Source of the DNA: Rhodoblastus sp963710275
GTDB taxonomy: Bacteria > Pseudomonadota > Alphaproteobacteria > Rhizobiales > Beijerinckiaceae
Length of the DNA stretch: 64,000 nucleotides
Assembly: GCA_963710275.1 (NCBI GenBank)
Contig: CAVPZS010000002.1
Span: 62,001-126,000 of the forward strand
Direction of reading: 5' to 3'
Shown here one piece after another: positions 9,528 to 20,543 of the stretch. The position numbers and the translations under genes are program-made. The notes beneath the pieces were generated by a model. The model searched no databases. It saw nothing but the letters and a program-made list of their open reading frames with translations, and was not told the origin of the DNA. How positions within the stretch are numbered: position 1 is the first letter of the stretch; each line of letters opens with the position of its first letter.

Positions 9528-11605
9528 ATGTCGAGCAAATCCGTCCAGAAACACGCGCTCGCGCTGTTCGATCCCGCAATCCTCGGCGCCGCCGCCGTCG
9601 ACGCCGTGAAAAAGCTCGCGCCGCACCATTTGATGGGCAATCCGGTGATTTTCGTCACCGAGGTGGTCGCCGCGCTGGTGACATTCCTGTGGGCGCGCTC
9701 GATCTGGCAGGGCGGCGGCGAGCCCTACTTCTCCGGCCAGATCGCGCTCTGGCTGTGGTTTACCGTGCTGTTTGCGACCTTCGCCGAAGCGGTGGCGGAA
9801 GGGCGCGGCAAGGCCCAGGCCGCGACGCTGCGCGCCACCCGTTCCGACACCATGGCCAAGCGGATGATGGACCCCAGCGGTTCCGCCCATCTCGGCGCGG
9901 TGATCCAGAATGTCCCGGCGCCCGAACTCCGCGTCGGCGACGTGGTGCTGGTCGAAGCCGGCGACATCATCCCCTCCGACGGCGATATCATCGAGGGCGT
10001 CGCCTCGGTCAACGAGAGCGCCATCACCGGCGAATCGGCGCCGGTGATCCGCGAGGCCGGCGGCGACCGCTGCGCCGTCACCGGCGGCACCACCGTCCTG
10101 TCCGACTGGATCAAGGTGCGCATCACCGCCCAGCCCGGCAACACGTTCATCGACCGCATGATCGCGCTGGTCGAAGGGCGCCGAGCGCCAGAAGACCCCG
10201 AACGAACTGGCGCTTTCGGTGCTGCTCGCCGGCCTGACCCTGATCTTCCTGATCGCGGTGGTCACGCTGTGGGGCTTCGCCGCCTATTCGGGCGCGACGC
10301 CCTCAGCGTGACCGTGCTGGTCGCGCTGCTGGTGACGCTGATTCCCACCACCATCGGCGGCCTGCTGTCGGCGATCGGCATCGCCGGCATGGACCGGCTG
10401 ATCCGCTTCAACGTGCTGGCGACCTCGGGCCGCGCCGTCGAGGCGGCGGGCGACGTCGACACGCTGCTGCTCGACAAGACCGGCACCATCACCTTCGGCA
10501 ATCGCATGGCCAGCGAGTTCATCGCCCTGCCCGGCGTTTCGCCGGCGATCCTGGCCGAGGCGGCGCTGGCCGCCAGCCAGGGCGACGACACGCCGGAAGG
10601 CCGCTCCATCGTCGCGCTGGCCAAGTCCGACTATGGCGTCGACGCGCCCGACTTCGACGGCGCACGCCCGACCATCATTCCCTTCACCGCCCAGACCCGA
10701 CTGTCCGGCGTCGATGTCGGCGGCCGCTCGATCCGCAAGGGCGCGGTCGAAGCCGTGTTTCGCTTCCTCAACATGCGCGCCGGAGTCGGCGCCGCCGGAA
10801 TTCCGCGCCGGGGTCGAGCGCATCGGCCACAGCGGCGGCACGCCGCTGGCGGTCGCCGATAACGGCAAGCTGCTCGGCCTCATCCACCTCAAGGACGTGG
10901 TCAAGCCCGGCATTCGCGAGCGTTTCGCCGCGCTGCGCGCCATGGGCATCAAGACGGTGATGATCACCGGCGACAATCCCGCTGACCGCCGCCTCCATCG
11001 CCACCGAAGCCGGCGTCGACGATTTTCTCGCCGAGGCGACGCCCGAGGACAAGCTGAAGCTGATCAGGAAGGAGCAGACCGGCGGCCGCCTCGTCGCCAT
11101 GTGCGGCGACGGCACCAATGACGCGCCCGCGCTCGCCCAGGCCGACGTCGGCGTCGCCATGCAGACCGGCACGCAGGCGGCGCGCGAGGCCGGCAACATG
11201 GTCGATCTCGACAGCGACCCGACCAAGCTGATCGAGATCGTCGAAATCGGCAAACAGCTGCTGATGACGCGCGGCTCGCTGACGACCTTCTCCATCGCCA
11301 ATGACGTGGCGAAATATTTCGCCATCCTGCCGGCGCTGTTCGTCGCCACCTATCCCGAACTCAACGCCCTCAACGTCATGCGGCTGGCCTCGCCGCAATC
11401 GGCGATCCTTTCGGCGGTGATCTTCAACGCCCTGATCATCGTCGCGCTGATCCCGCTGGCGCTGAAGGGCGTCGCCTACCGCCCCGTCGGCGCGGCGGCG
11501 CTGCTGCGGCGCAACCTGCTGATCTATGGCCTCGGCGGGCTCGTCGCGCCCTTCATCGGCATCAAGGCGATCGACCTTGTTGTCGCCGCCCTGCATCTGG
11601 CCTGA
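9528..11605 (+). CDS. kdpB: K+-transporting P-type ATPase KdpB (several frame changes)
   Basis: The catalytic P-type ATPase subunit. The phosphorylated Asp lies in DKTGTIT (about residue 316), the actuator-domain loop is ITGESAPV, the nucleotide-binding region includes GDDTPEGRSIVALAK, and the hinge is MCGDGTNDAPALAQADVGVAM. The frame changes near 10176 (extra G), 10300, 10795 and 10979 (extra C). With these restored the protein is 691 aa, as expected. All catalytic motifs are present, so the enzyme is probably functional in the organism. Confidence 0.93.
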
Positions 11606-11631
11606 GGCCGACAAAGCTTCTGGAGCGCGTC

Positions 11632-12229
11632 ATGAACTATCTTCGTCCCGCCATCGTCCTGCTGCTGCTGTTCACCCCGCTGACCGGCCTCGCCTATCCG
11701 CTCGCCCTGACCGGCGTCGCCTCGCTGCTCTTTCCCTGGCAGGCCGGCGGCGAGCCGTCCTGCGCGACGGCAGGGTCGTCGGCTCGGCGCTGATCGGGCA
11801 GAATTTCACCTCCGCGCGCTATTTCCAGCCGCGCCCCTCGGCCACCACCGCGCCCGACCCCAACGACGCCTCGAGCAAGACCATCGACGCGCCCTATAAC
11901 GCCACGAATTCGAGCGGCTCCAATCTCGGCCCGACCAGCAAGGCGCTGGTCGACCGGGTGAAGGCCGCCGTCGAGGCCAAGCGCCAGGCGGGCTGGACGG
12001 GCGCCCTGCCCGCCGACGCCCTGACGACCTCGGCCTCGGGCCTCGACCCGGACATTTCGCCGGAGAACGCGCTTGCGCCAGGCGCCGCCGTCGCCAAGGC
12101 GCGCGGCCTCGACGAGGAAAAGCTGCGCAAGCTGGTGCTGCCCATGTCGAAAGGCCGCTGTTCGGCGTTATCGGCGAACGGCGCGTCAATGTGCTCTTGC
12201 TCAATCTGGCCATGGACGATCTAAAGTAG
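11632..12229 (+). CDS. kdpC: K+-transporting ATPase KdpC subunit (two frame changes)
   Basis: The single-span subunit of the Kdp pump, thought to help nucleotide binding or assembly. The N-terminal membrane helix is RPAIVLLLLFTPLTGLAYPL. The soluble domain continues in a second frame from about 11755 (LRDGRVVGSALIGQNFTS, RPSATTAPDPNDASS, ALTTSASGLDPDISPENAL). A third frame from about 12135 supplies the end (RPLFGVIGERRVNVLLLNLA, MDDLK). Restored length is 199 aa, normal for the family. Both changes are apparent base losses. Confidence 0.88.
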
Positions 12230-12247
12230 CGCATGTTACATTAGATC

Positions 12248-14957
12248 ATGGCGACGGATCGCGAACTCGACCGCCGGCCCGATCCCGACGCGCTGCTGGC
12301 GCTGGCGGGCACGCGAGGGCCGCGGCAAATTGAAGGTCTTCCTCGGCGCCGCTCCCGGCGTCGGCAAGACCTTTGCGATGCTGCTGGGCGCCCGCCGCGT
12401 CAAGGCCGAGGGCATCGACGTGGTCATCGGCCTGGTCGAGACCCACGGGCGCGCCGAGACCGCCGCGCTGCTCGAGGGCCTCGAAGTCCTGCCGCGAAAA
12501 AAGATCGACTATCGCGGCCGCGAGATCGAGGAATTCGACATTGACGCGGCGCTGAAGCGCCGCCCGGCGCTGATCGTGGTGGACGAACTGGCCCACACCA
12601 ATGCGCCGGACAGCCGCCATCCCAAGCGCTGGCAGGATGTCGAGGAACTGCTCGACGCCGGCCTCGACGTGTGGACGGCGCTCAATATCCAGCATCTCGA
12701 AAGCCTGGCCGAAGTGGTCAGCCGGGTCACCGGCGTGTTCGTGCGCGAGACCGTGCCGGACAGGGTGCTGAAGCGCGCCGACGACGTGATCCTGGTCGAC
12801 ATCACCCCGGACGAACTGATCCAGCGCCTGCACGAAGGCAAGGTCTATGTGCCGGAGACGGCGCAAGCGCGCGACCCAGAACTTTTTCACCGCCGCGCAA
12901 CCTCACCGCCCTGCGCGAACTGGCGCTGCGCCGCACCGCCGACCGCGTCGACGACCAGATGGTCGATTATCTGCGCCAGAACGCCATCGAGGGGCCGTGG
13001 GACACCTCCGACTACCTGCTGGTCTGCGTCGGCGCCGACGCCCAGGCGGAAATCGTGGTGCGTGCCGGCGGCCGTCTCGCGACGCGGCTCAACGCCTCCT
13101 GGGTCGTCGTCCATGTCTCGCCCGAAGGGACCGACGAAACCAGCCTTTCCGAGGTGCGCTGCGTCGACGACGCCTTCCGCCTCGCCGAACGCCTCGGCGC
13201 GGAAACCATCCGCCTGACCGGCGCACGACGCCGGTCGGCGGAGGTCCTGCGCTACGCGCGCCGCGAAAACATCACCCAGATCGTCGTCAGCCGGGCGCGC
13301 ACGGGCTTTTTCCGGCGCCTGTTCGGGCGCAACTTCGCCAATGAGATGGTGCGGCTCTCCACCGACGTTCCCGTCTACGTCATTGGCGCGCCGGAGGCCG
13401 CCACGCCGCGCCTGACCGCGCATCGTACTGCCCGCGCTTCCACCGCAGGCGGACCGTGGTCGGCATGGCGGCCGCCGTCGCCGCCGTGGGCGTCGCGGTC
13501 GCCATCGGCCAGGCGCTGAGCGCCTGGATCGCATCTGCACAACCTGTCGATGATCTTCCTGCTGGCGGTGCTGCTCTGCGCCGAGCGTTTCGGCCTGCTG
13601 GTCGGCCATCGCCGCCTCCTTCCTGTCCTTCCTGGCCTATCAATTTCTTCTTCATCGACCCGATCTACACGCTTCGACGTGGCCGAGACGCAGGAGCTGC
13701 TGACCCTGATCGTCTTCCTGGTCGTCGCGGTGCTGACCGGCTCGCTCGCCGGCCGCGTCCACGACCAGGCCGAGGCGGTGCGCGAGCGCGCCCACCACAC
13801 CGAACTGCTCTATGATTTCTCGCGAAAACTGTCCGCCGCGCCAAAACTCGACGATGCGCTGTGGGCGGCGGCGGCGCATCTGCAAAGGCGCAGGGCGGCC
13901 ACATCGCCTTCCTGCTGCCGGAGGGCGGCGAATTGCGGCTGGCCGCGGCCTGGCCGCCGATGGACGATCTTCTCGCCGGCGAGATGAGCGCGGCGCGCTG
14001 GGCCTTCTTCAAGCGCGAGCCCGCCGGCTGGCGCACCAATACCCTGCCCAATCTCGCCTTCCAGTTCCGCCCGCTGACGACGCCGCGCGGCGTCGTCGGC
14101 GTCTGCGGCTTCCAGCCGAAATCCGCGGGCGAGCCGGTGACGCCGGAGGACGAGCGGGCGCTTACCGCGATGATCGAGCAGACCGCCATCGCCATCGACC
14201 GCTCGCTGCTGGTCGGCGAGGCGGTGCGCAGCGCCGCGCTGGAAGAGAACGAGAAGCTGCGCACGACGCTTTTGTCGTCGCTGTCGCACGACCTGCGCAC
14301 GCCGCTGTCGTCGATCACCGGCGCCGTCACCACGCTGCGCCAGCTCGGCGACCAGATGCCGGCCTCCGACCGCCAGGACCTGCTGGCGTCGATCGAGGAG
14401 GAGGCGGCGCGGCTCACCCGTTTCGTCGCCAACCTCCTCGACATGTCGCGGCTCGAATCGGGCGCGGTCAAGGTGCGTCGCGACTTCCTCGACCCCGCCG
14501 AAATCATTCGCACCGCGGTCGAGCGCTGCCGGAAAGTGTTTCCGGGGATGCAGATCGAGACCTCGATCGCCAAAAACCTGCCCTTTATCCGCGGCGACGC
14601 GGGATTGCTGGAACAGGTGCTTGTTCAACCTGCTCGACAACGCGCATAAATATGGCGGCGACACCGGCGCCATCGTCCACGCCCGGCGTGGATGGGCCGG
14701 ACGTCATCATTTCCGTCACCGACGAGGGGCCGGGAATCAAACCCGCCGATCTCGAGCGCATCTTCGAGAAATTCTATCGTGGCGGCCGGCCTGACGGGCG
14801 CAAGGCGGGCACCGGCCTCGGCCTTTCGATCTGCAAGGGTCTGGCCGAGGCGATGGGCGGACGGATCGAGGCGCAAAGCCCGGCGGCGCGTCGGCGCGGC
14901 GCGCGGCTGCTGCTGCGTTTCCCCGCCGCGGCGCCGGAAAAGGAGCAAACCGGATGA
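12248..14957 (+). CDS. kdpD: Osmosensitive K+ sensor histidine kinase KdpD (many frame changes)
   Basis: A membrane sensor kinase controlling kdp expression. Visible in order: the KdpD N-terminal domain with Walker A GAAPGVGKT and VDELAHTNAPDSRH; a USP-like domain (LLVCVGADAQAEIVV); four membrane helices in the most damaged stretch (13440-13800); a GAF-like domain; the DHp helix with SLSHDLRTPLSSI (phospho-His); and a HATPase domain with DEGPGI and GTGLGLSICKGL. The frame changes at about 12310, 12880, 13430, 13535, 13605-13680, 13890 and 14620-14690. The net effect restores 902 aa, the usual size. The stop overlaps kdpE. Confidence 0.88.
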
Positions 14958-15651
14958 AGACCCGCGTGCTGATCGTCGACGACGAGACGCCGATCCAGCG
15001 CTTTCTGCGCCCCGCGCTGCAGGCCTCCGGCTATGAGGTGCTCACGGCCGAGACGGGCGCCGAGGCGCTGCGCCTGATCGCCACCGCGGCGCCGGATGTG
15101 ATCGTGCTCGACCTCGGCCTGCCCGACATGGACGGCAAGGAAGTGTTGCGCGAGGCGCGGCTGTTCTGCCACGGCCCGGTGATCATGCTGTCCGCCCGCG
15201 ACCATGAGCAGGAGAAGATCGCCGCGCTGGACATGGGCGCCGACGATTATGTCGAAAAACCCTTCGCGATCGGCGAATTTTTGGCGCGACTTGCGTACCG
15301 CGCTGCGTCATTCCGCGCCCGACCGGACGGCGCCGCCGCGCTATCGAGGCGGACGGCCTGCTGGTCGACCTCGACCGCCGCCGCGTCACCCGCGACGGCC
15401 AGGCGATCAAACTGACGCCCAAGGAATATGACCTTCTGGCGGTGCTGGTGCGCCACGCCGGCCGGGTCGTCACCCATCGCCAGATCCTCTCCGCCGTGTG
15501 GGGCCCGGCCCATGCCGACGACACCCAGTATCTGCGGGTGTTCGTCGGCCAGTTGCGCGCAAAGATCGAGGTCGATCCCGAGACGCCGAAGCTGATCCTC
15601 ACCGAGCCGGGCATCGGCTACCGGCTGTGGACGGACGAGTCGGGAGGCTAG
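14954..15651 (+). CDS. kdpE: Response regulator KdpE (two frame changes)
   Basis: An OmpR-type activator phosphorylated by KdpD. The receiver domain has the acidic pair in IVDDE, the phospho-Asp in VIVLDLGLPD, the Ser/Thr in IMLSARD, and the Lys in VEKPF. The winged-helix DNA-binding domain has KLTPKEYDLLAVLVRHAG and ends GIGYRLWTDE. Two extra bases, near 15290 and 15340, break the linker; corrected length is 231 aa. ATGA overlaps the kdpD stop, indicating translational coupling. Confidence 0.92.
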
Positions 15652-15946
15652 CGAGCCCAATTCACGCGCGCGGCGTCGGCCTGCAGGCTGCGACGTTTCG
15701 CTCCGTCTGGCGCACTATGTCCTATGCTGGATTCGCGCATTTACAGCGATGCACGTCCTGTAATATCGTCCTGGAGTGAAGCTTTGCAGCCCAGCTTTCA
15801 AAAAGATTCGCCTTTGGCCGCACAAGTGGAAACGCATTTTGGTCGCTGCGGCATTTCCGCGCGGATTGATCGACGTCATATAAAAGGCGCCCTTCCCCGG
15901 CTATGGAGTGCGGCGAATCCGCCGCACCAGATAACGAGACCCGCAC
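15652..15946. other. Intergenic region before the hox operon
   Basis: 295 bases with no supported gene. It should contain the kdpE transcript end and the hox promoter. A perfect 8-bp stem, GTGCGGCG / CGCCGCAC with loop AATC (15908-15927), sits in the presumed hoxF leader 19 bases before the start. I looked for a clean sigma-54 (-24/-12) site, common at hydrogenase operons, and did not find a convincing one. Confidence 0.4.
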
Positions 15947-17735
15947 ATGGCGTCACTTGAGCCGGCCGTCGAACCCATCCTGCAGAAATACCGCCACGAC
16001 CCGAACGCCCTGCTGCAGATCCTGCGCGAGACGCAGGAGGCGCTGGACTGGCTTTCGCCGCAGACCCAGGTTTCGATCGCCGAGGCGCTGAAGATTCCGC
16101 TGACGCGGGTCGAAAGCGTGGTGCAGTTCTACGCCCACCTCTACGGCGAGCCGCGCGGCAGGTACCGCATCCTCTTTTCCGACAATATCACCGACCGCAT
16201 GCTCGGCTCCGTCGCCCTGATGGAGCACATGCTGAAGCGCCTCAAGCTGGAGCGCGGCAAGGTCTCCGCCGACGGCCTGGTCAGCGTCGACTTCACCTCC
16301 TGCACCGGCATGTGCGACCAGGGGCCGGCGCTGCTGGTCAACAATCGCGCCATTCCCCGCCTGACGCCGCGCCATATCGACGAAATCTGCGACCTCATCC
16401 GCGCCCAGGCGCCGATCGAGGACTGGCCGGCGCATTATTTCCAGATCGAGGATCACGTCCGCCGCGCCGACATGCTGCTCGGCTCGGCCTACAAGCTGGG
16501 ACAGGCGACCCGTGCGGCGATCGCGCTCGGCGCGCAGGGCATGCTGGAGGAGATGAAGAAGTCGAACCTCCGCGGACGCGGCGGCGCCGGCTTCACCACC
16601 GCGACCAAGTGGGAGCTGTGCCGCAGCGCCGCGGGCGACAAACGCTATGTCGTCTGCAACGCCGACGAGGGCGAGCCCGGCACCTTCAAGGATCGCGTGC
16701 TGCTGCAAAGCATGGGCGCCCGCGTGTTCGAGGGCATGACCATCGCCGCCCTGGTCACCGGGGCGAGCAAGGGCTTCCTCTATCTGCGCGGCGAATATTT
16801 CTATCTGCTGGCGCCGCTGGAGGCGACGCTGGCGGAAATGCGCCGCGAAAACCTGCTCGGCGCCAACATCGGCGGCGCTGCAGGGCTTCAATTTCGACAT
16901 CGAGATCCATCTCGGCGCCGGCGCCTATATTTGCGGCGAGGAATCGGCGCTGATCGAATCGCTGGAGGGAAAGCCGGGCAAGCCGCGCATCCGCCCGCCC
17001 TTCCCGGTGACCTCGGGCTATCTCGGCCAGCCGACCGTCGTGAACAATGTCGAGACCCTGTGCAAGGCGACCGAAATCGCGCTGCAGGGCGGATCGGTCT
17101 ACGCCGGCCACGGCACCAAGCAGTCGACCGGCACGAAGATCCTCTCGGTGTCAGGCGATTGCGACAAGCCGGGCCTCTACGAATATCCGTTCGGCGTCCG
17201 CGTCGCCCAGGTATTGGCCGATTGCGGCGCGCGCGACGTCACCGCCGTGCAGGTCAGCGGCGCCTCGGGAACCTGCCTGGCGCCCGATGAATTCGGCCGC
17301 CGCATCGCCTTCGAGGACGTGCCCACCGCCGGCTCCTTCATGATTTTCGGGAGGGGACGCGACCTGTTCGACGCGGCGCAGAACTTCGCCCATTTCTTCG
17401 AGCACGAGAGCTGCGGCTTCTGCACGCCTTGCCGCGTCGGCACGGCGCTGGTGGCGCGCATCATCGATAAAATCGCCGCCGGCCACGGCGCGCGCTACGA
17501 GTTCAACGACCTCGTGCGCCTCGACAAGATCCTGCGCACGTCGAGCCATTGCGGCCTCGGCCAGACCGCGACCAGCGCCCTGCACGACATGATCCAGAAA
17601 TTCGCCCCGGTCTTCCAGCGACGGCTGATCGAAAAGGATTTCGAGCCCGGCTTCGATCTTGACGCGGCGCTGGCCAAGGCGCGCGACGTGGCCGGACGCG
17701 ACGACGCCGCAGCCCATCTGGGAGCCGACGCATGA
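15947..17735 (+). CDS. hoxF: NAD-reducing hydrogenase diaphorase subunit HoxF (one frame change)
   Basis: The flavoprotein that passes electrons from the hydrogenase to NAD+. Residues 1-170 are NuoE-like with the [2Fe-2S] cysteines (SCTGMCDQGPALL). Residues 180 onward are NuoF-like, with the NADH/FMN site GRGGAGF and CNADEGEPGTFKDR, GAGAYICGEESALIESLEG, and the [4Fe-4S] motif SCGFCTPCRVG near the C-terminus. One extra base near 16880 (between ANIGG and GFNFDIEI) breaks the frame; corrected length is 595 aa, as in known HoxF. TGA overlaps the hoxU start. Confidence 0.95.
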
Positions 17736-18494
17736 CCGAGATTTCCCATCATTTCTCTCTCGACGGCCAGAGAATAGAGTTCGAGCCGGGACAGACCATC
17801 CTGACCGCGGCCCTGGCTGCGGGCGTCTATATCCCGCATCTTTGCGCCCATCCGGAATTCAAGCCGCATGGCTCGTGCAAGCTGTGCACGGTGACCGTCA
17901 ACGGCCGCGCCGGCTCGGCCTGCACCATCGCGGCCATGCCCGGCCAGGAAGTGCAGAGCAACACGCCGGACCTGAACGGGACCCGCCGCGTGCTGCTGCA
18001 AATGCTGTTCGTCGAGGGCAACCATTTCTGCCCCGGCTGCGAAAAGAGCGGCAATTGCCAGTTGCAGGCGCTGGCCTATGACCTGGAAATGCTCAACTCG
18101 CATTTCGCCCATTTCTTCCCCGACCGCGCGGTGGACGCCTCGCATCCGGATTTCTTCCTCGACTTCAACCGCTGCATCATGTGCGAGCTCTGCGTGCGCG
18201 CCAGCCACGACGTCGACGGCAAGGACGTCTTTGCGCTCGCCGGGCGCGGGCGCTCGTCGCATATCGTCGTCAACGCGCCCTCGGGCAAGCTCGGCGACAC
18301 CAATTTCGCGGCGAGCGACAAGGCCGCCCAGGTGTGTCCGGTGGGCGCGATCCTGCGCAAGGAAGTCGGCTTCGCCGTCCCGATCGGCCAGCGCCTTTAC
18401 GACCACGAGCCGATCAGCCATCTCGCCGCCCACGCCCATGACCACGAGAGGCATGACCACGCGCCAGCCGAAGCCCGGGGGAGAAGTGACATGA
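17732..18494 (+). CDS. hoxU: NAD-reducing hydrogenase diaphorase subunit HoxU
   Basis: The iron-sulfur subunit, related to the NuoG N-terminus. The [2Fe-2S] cysteines are in HLCAHPEFKPHGSCKLC, and the His/Cys cluster site is in HFCPGCEKSGNCQLQ. Ferredoxin-type cysteines follow in CIMCELCVRASHD and QVCPVG. As the bases stand, the frame runs on into hoxY with no stop (436 codons to 19042). In the next frame a TGA at 18492 overlaps the hoxY ATG, preceded by KPGGEVT. One extra base in the run of five G at about 18478 would explain this; I take 253 aa as the natural HoxU. The C-terminal tail is histidine-rich (HLAAHAHDHERHDH). Confidence 0.92.
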
Positions 18495-19042
18495 ACATCT
18501 CCCTCCCGCCAAAAAAGCTGAAGATCGCCACCACCTCGCTCTCGGGCTGTTTCGGCTGCCACATGTCGCTGCTCGACATTGACGAGCGCATTCTGGAGCT
18601 GGCGAAGATCGTCGAATTCGACCGTTCGCCGATCACCGACATCAAGCATTGCGGCCCCTGCGACATCGGCCTGATCGAAGGCGCGGTGTGCAACGCCGAG
18701 AACGTGCATGTGCTGCGCGAATTGCGCGCCAACTGCAAGATCCTGGTGGCGGTGGGCGCCTGCGCCATCAACGGCGGCCTGCCGGCGCAGCGCAACCATC
18801 TCGACGTCTCCGACATCCTGAAAAAGGTCTACGAGGACATGCCGGGGACGCAGTCTCATGTCCCCAACGACCCGGAACTGCCGCTGCTGCTGGACAAGGT
18901 CTATCCGGTGCATGAAGTCGTGCGGATCGATTACTTCATCCCGGGATGCCCGCCTTCCGGCGACGCGTTGTGGAAATATCTCACCGATCTCATCGGCGGC
19001 CGCACGCCGCGCCTCGAATATCAACTCTTCCGCTTCGATTGA
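18491..19042 (+). CDS. hoxY: NAD-reducing hydrogenase small subunit HoxY
   Basis: 183 aa from the ATG at 18491, which has its own GGGGGAGA Shine-Dalgarno. It carries the proximal [4Fe-4S] cluster of the hydrogenase dimer: SGCFGCHMSLLDID near residue 19, the HCGPCDIGLIEG segment, GACAINGG, and the terminal PGCPPSGD. All cluster cysteines of the short soluble-type small subunit are present. There is no Tat signal, so it is cytoplasmic. It is read in the same frame as hoxU, and hoxH follows after 10 bases. Confidence 0.94.
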   Translation: MNISLPPKKLKIATTSLSGCFGCHMSLLDIDERILELAKIVEFDRSPITDIKHCGPCDIGLIEGAVCNAENVHVLRELRANCKILVAVGACAINGGLPAQRNHLDVSDILKKVYEDMPGTQSHVPNDPELPLLLDKVYPVHEVVRIDYFIPGCPPSGDALWKYLTDLIGGRTPRLEYQLFRFD

Positions 19043-19052
19043 AGGCTGCGAC

Positions 19053-20519
19053 ATGACCGCTCTCGAAACCGCCGCCCATCCCGAAACATTGCGCCGGATC
19101 GCCATCGATCCGGTGACCCGCGTCGAGGGTCACGGCAAGGTCACGATCCTGCTCGACGCCGACGACAAGATTCATCAGGTCCGCCTGCACATCGTCGAAT
19201 TCCGCGGCTTCGAGGCTTTCATCGAAGGGCGCCCCTATTGGGAGGTTCCGGTCACGGTGCAGCGCCTGTGCGGCATCTGCCCGGTCAGCCACCATCTCGC
19301 CGCCGTCAAGGCGATGGACGCCATCGCCGGCTACCGCAGCCTGACGCCGACGGCGGAAAAGCTGCGCCGTCTCATGCATTACGGCCAGATCCTGCAATCG
19401 CATGCGGTGCATTTCTTCCATCTCGCCTCGCCCGACCTGCTGCTCGGCTTCGACAGCGAGCCGACCCGGCGCAACATCCTCGGCGTCGCCGCGGATTATC
19501 CCGAGATCGCCAAGCAGGGCGTGTTCCTGCGCAAGTTCGGCCAGGAGGTGATCCGCCACACCTCGGGCAAGCGCATCCACGGCACCGGCGCGATCCCCGG
19601 CGGCGTCAACAAGGCGCTCTCGGTTGCAGAGCGCGACGAAATGCGCGGCGGCATCGACCAGATGATCGGCTGGGCGCGCGACGCGGTGCACATGATCGAG
19701 AAGCTGCACCTGACCAATCCCGGCTTCTACAATGTCTTCGGCGACTTCCGCTCCAACATGATGGGTTTTGTCGACGCAGGCGGAGCGATGGACCTCTATC
19801 ACGGCGGCTTGCGCGCCCGCGACGCCGATGGCGGGACGATCTTCGACCATGTCGACTACCGGACCTACCAGGACGTGCTGCAGGAAGAGGTCAAACCCTG
19901 GACCTACATGAAATTCCCGCACATCAAGACGCTGGGCGCGGACAAGGGCTGGTACAAGGTCGGCCCGCTGGCCCGCGTGCAGGTCTGCGACTTCATCCCC
20001 AGCGAACTGGCCGAAATCGAGCGCAAGACCTTCATGGCGATGGGCGAGGGCAAGCCGGTCCATGGCACGCTGCTGTTCCACTGGGCGCGCATGATCGAGG
20101 CGCTGCATGCGGCGGAAGTGATCCGCGACCTGCTCGACGATCCCGACATCACCGGGACGGACCTGATGGCGGACCGCGGCGAACGCCAGGAAGAATCCGT
20201 GGGCGTGATCGAGGCGCCGCGCGGGACGCTGTTCCATCACTACCGCGTCGGCGAGGACGATCTGGTCAAATATTGCAACCTGATCGTCTCGACCACCAAC
20301 AACAACCAGGCGATGAACGAGGCCATCCGCACCGTGGCGACGCAATATCTCACGGGACACGAGATCACCGAGGGGCTGCTGAACCACATCGAATGCGCCA
20401 TCCGCGCCTATGATCCCTGCCTCTCCTGCGCCACCCACGCCATCGGCCAGATGCCGCTGCAGGTCGACCTGGTCGACGCCGACGGCGTGCTGGTCGGGCA
20501 GGGTCGGAAGAATTTTTGA
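19053..20519 (+). CDS. hoxH: NAD-reducing hydrogenase large subunit HoxH
   Basis: 488 aa, intact. It carries the Ni-Fe active site: the N-terminal motif RLCGICP (residues 71-77) and the C-terminal motif DPCLSCATH (about 454-462) supply the four cysteine ligands. After the last His come 26 residues (AIGQMPLQVDLVDADGVLVG and QGRKNF), the extension removed by the maturation protease. It is cytoplasmic (no signal) and forms the H2-splitting dimer with HoxY. The protease gene hoxW is next. No hyp genes for cofactor insertion lie in this window. Confidence 0.97.
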   Translation: MTALETAAHPETLRRIAIDPVTRVEGHGKVTILLDADDKIHQVRLHIVEFRGFEAFIEGRPYWEVPVTVQRLCGICPVSHHLAAVKAMDAIAGYRSLTPTAEKLRRLMHYGQILQSHAVHFFHLASPDLLLGFDSEPTRRNILGVAADYPEIAKQGVFLRKFGQEVIRHTSGKRIHGTGAIPGGVNKALSVAERDEMRGGIDQMIGWARDAVHMIEKLHLTNPGFYNVFGDFRSNMMGFVDAGGAMDLYHGGLRARDADGGTIFDHVDYRTYQDVLQEEVKPWTYMKFPHIKTLGADKGWYKVGPLARVQVCDFIPSELAEIERKTFMAMGEGKPVHGTLLFHWARMIEALHAAEVIRDLLDDPDITGTDLMADRGERQEESVGVIEAPRGTLFHHYRVGEDDLVKYCNLIVSTTNNNQAMNEAIRTVATQYLTGHEITEGLLNHIECAIRAYDPCLSCATHAIGQMPLQVDLVDADGVLVGQGRKNF

Positions 20520-20543
20520 GGACGTGCTCCCATCGACCCCGTC

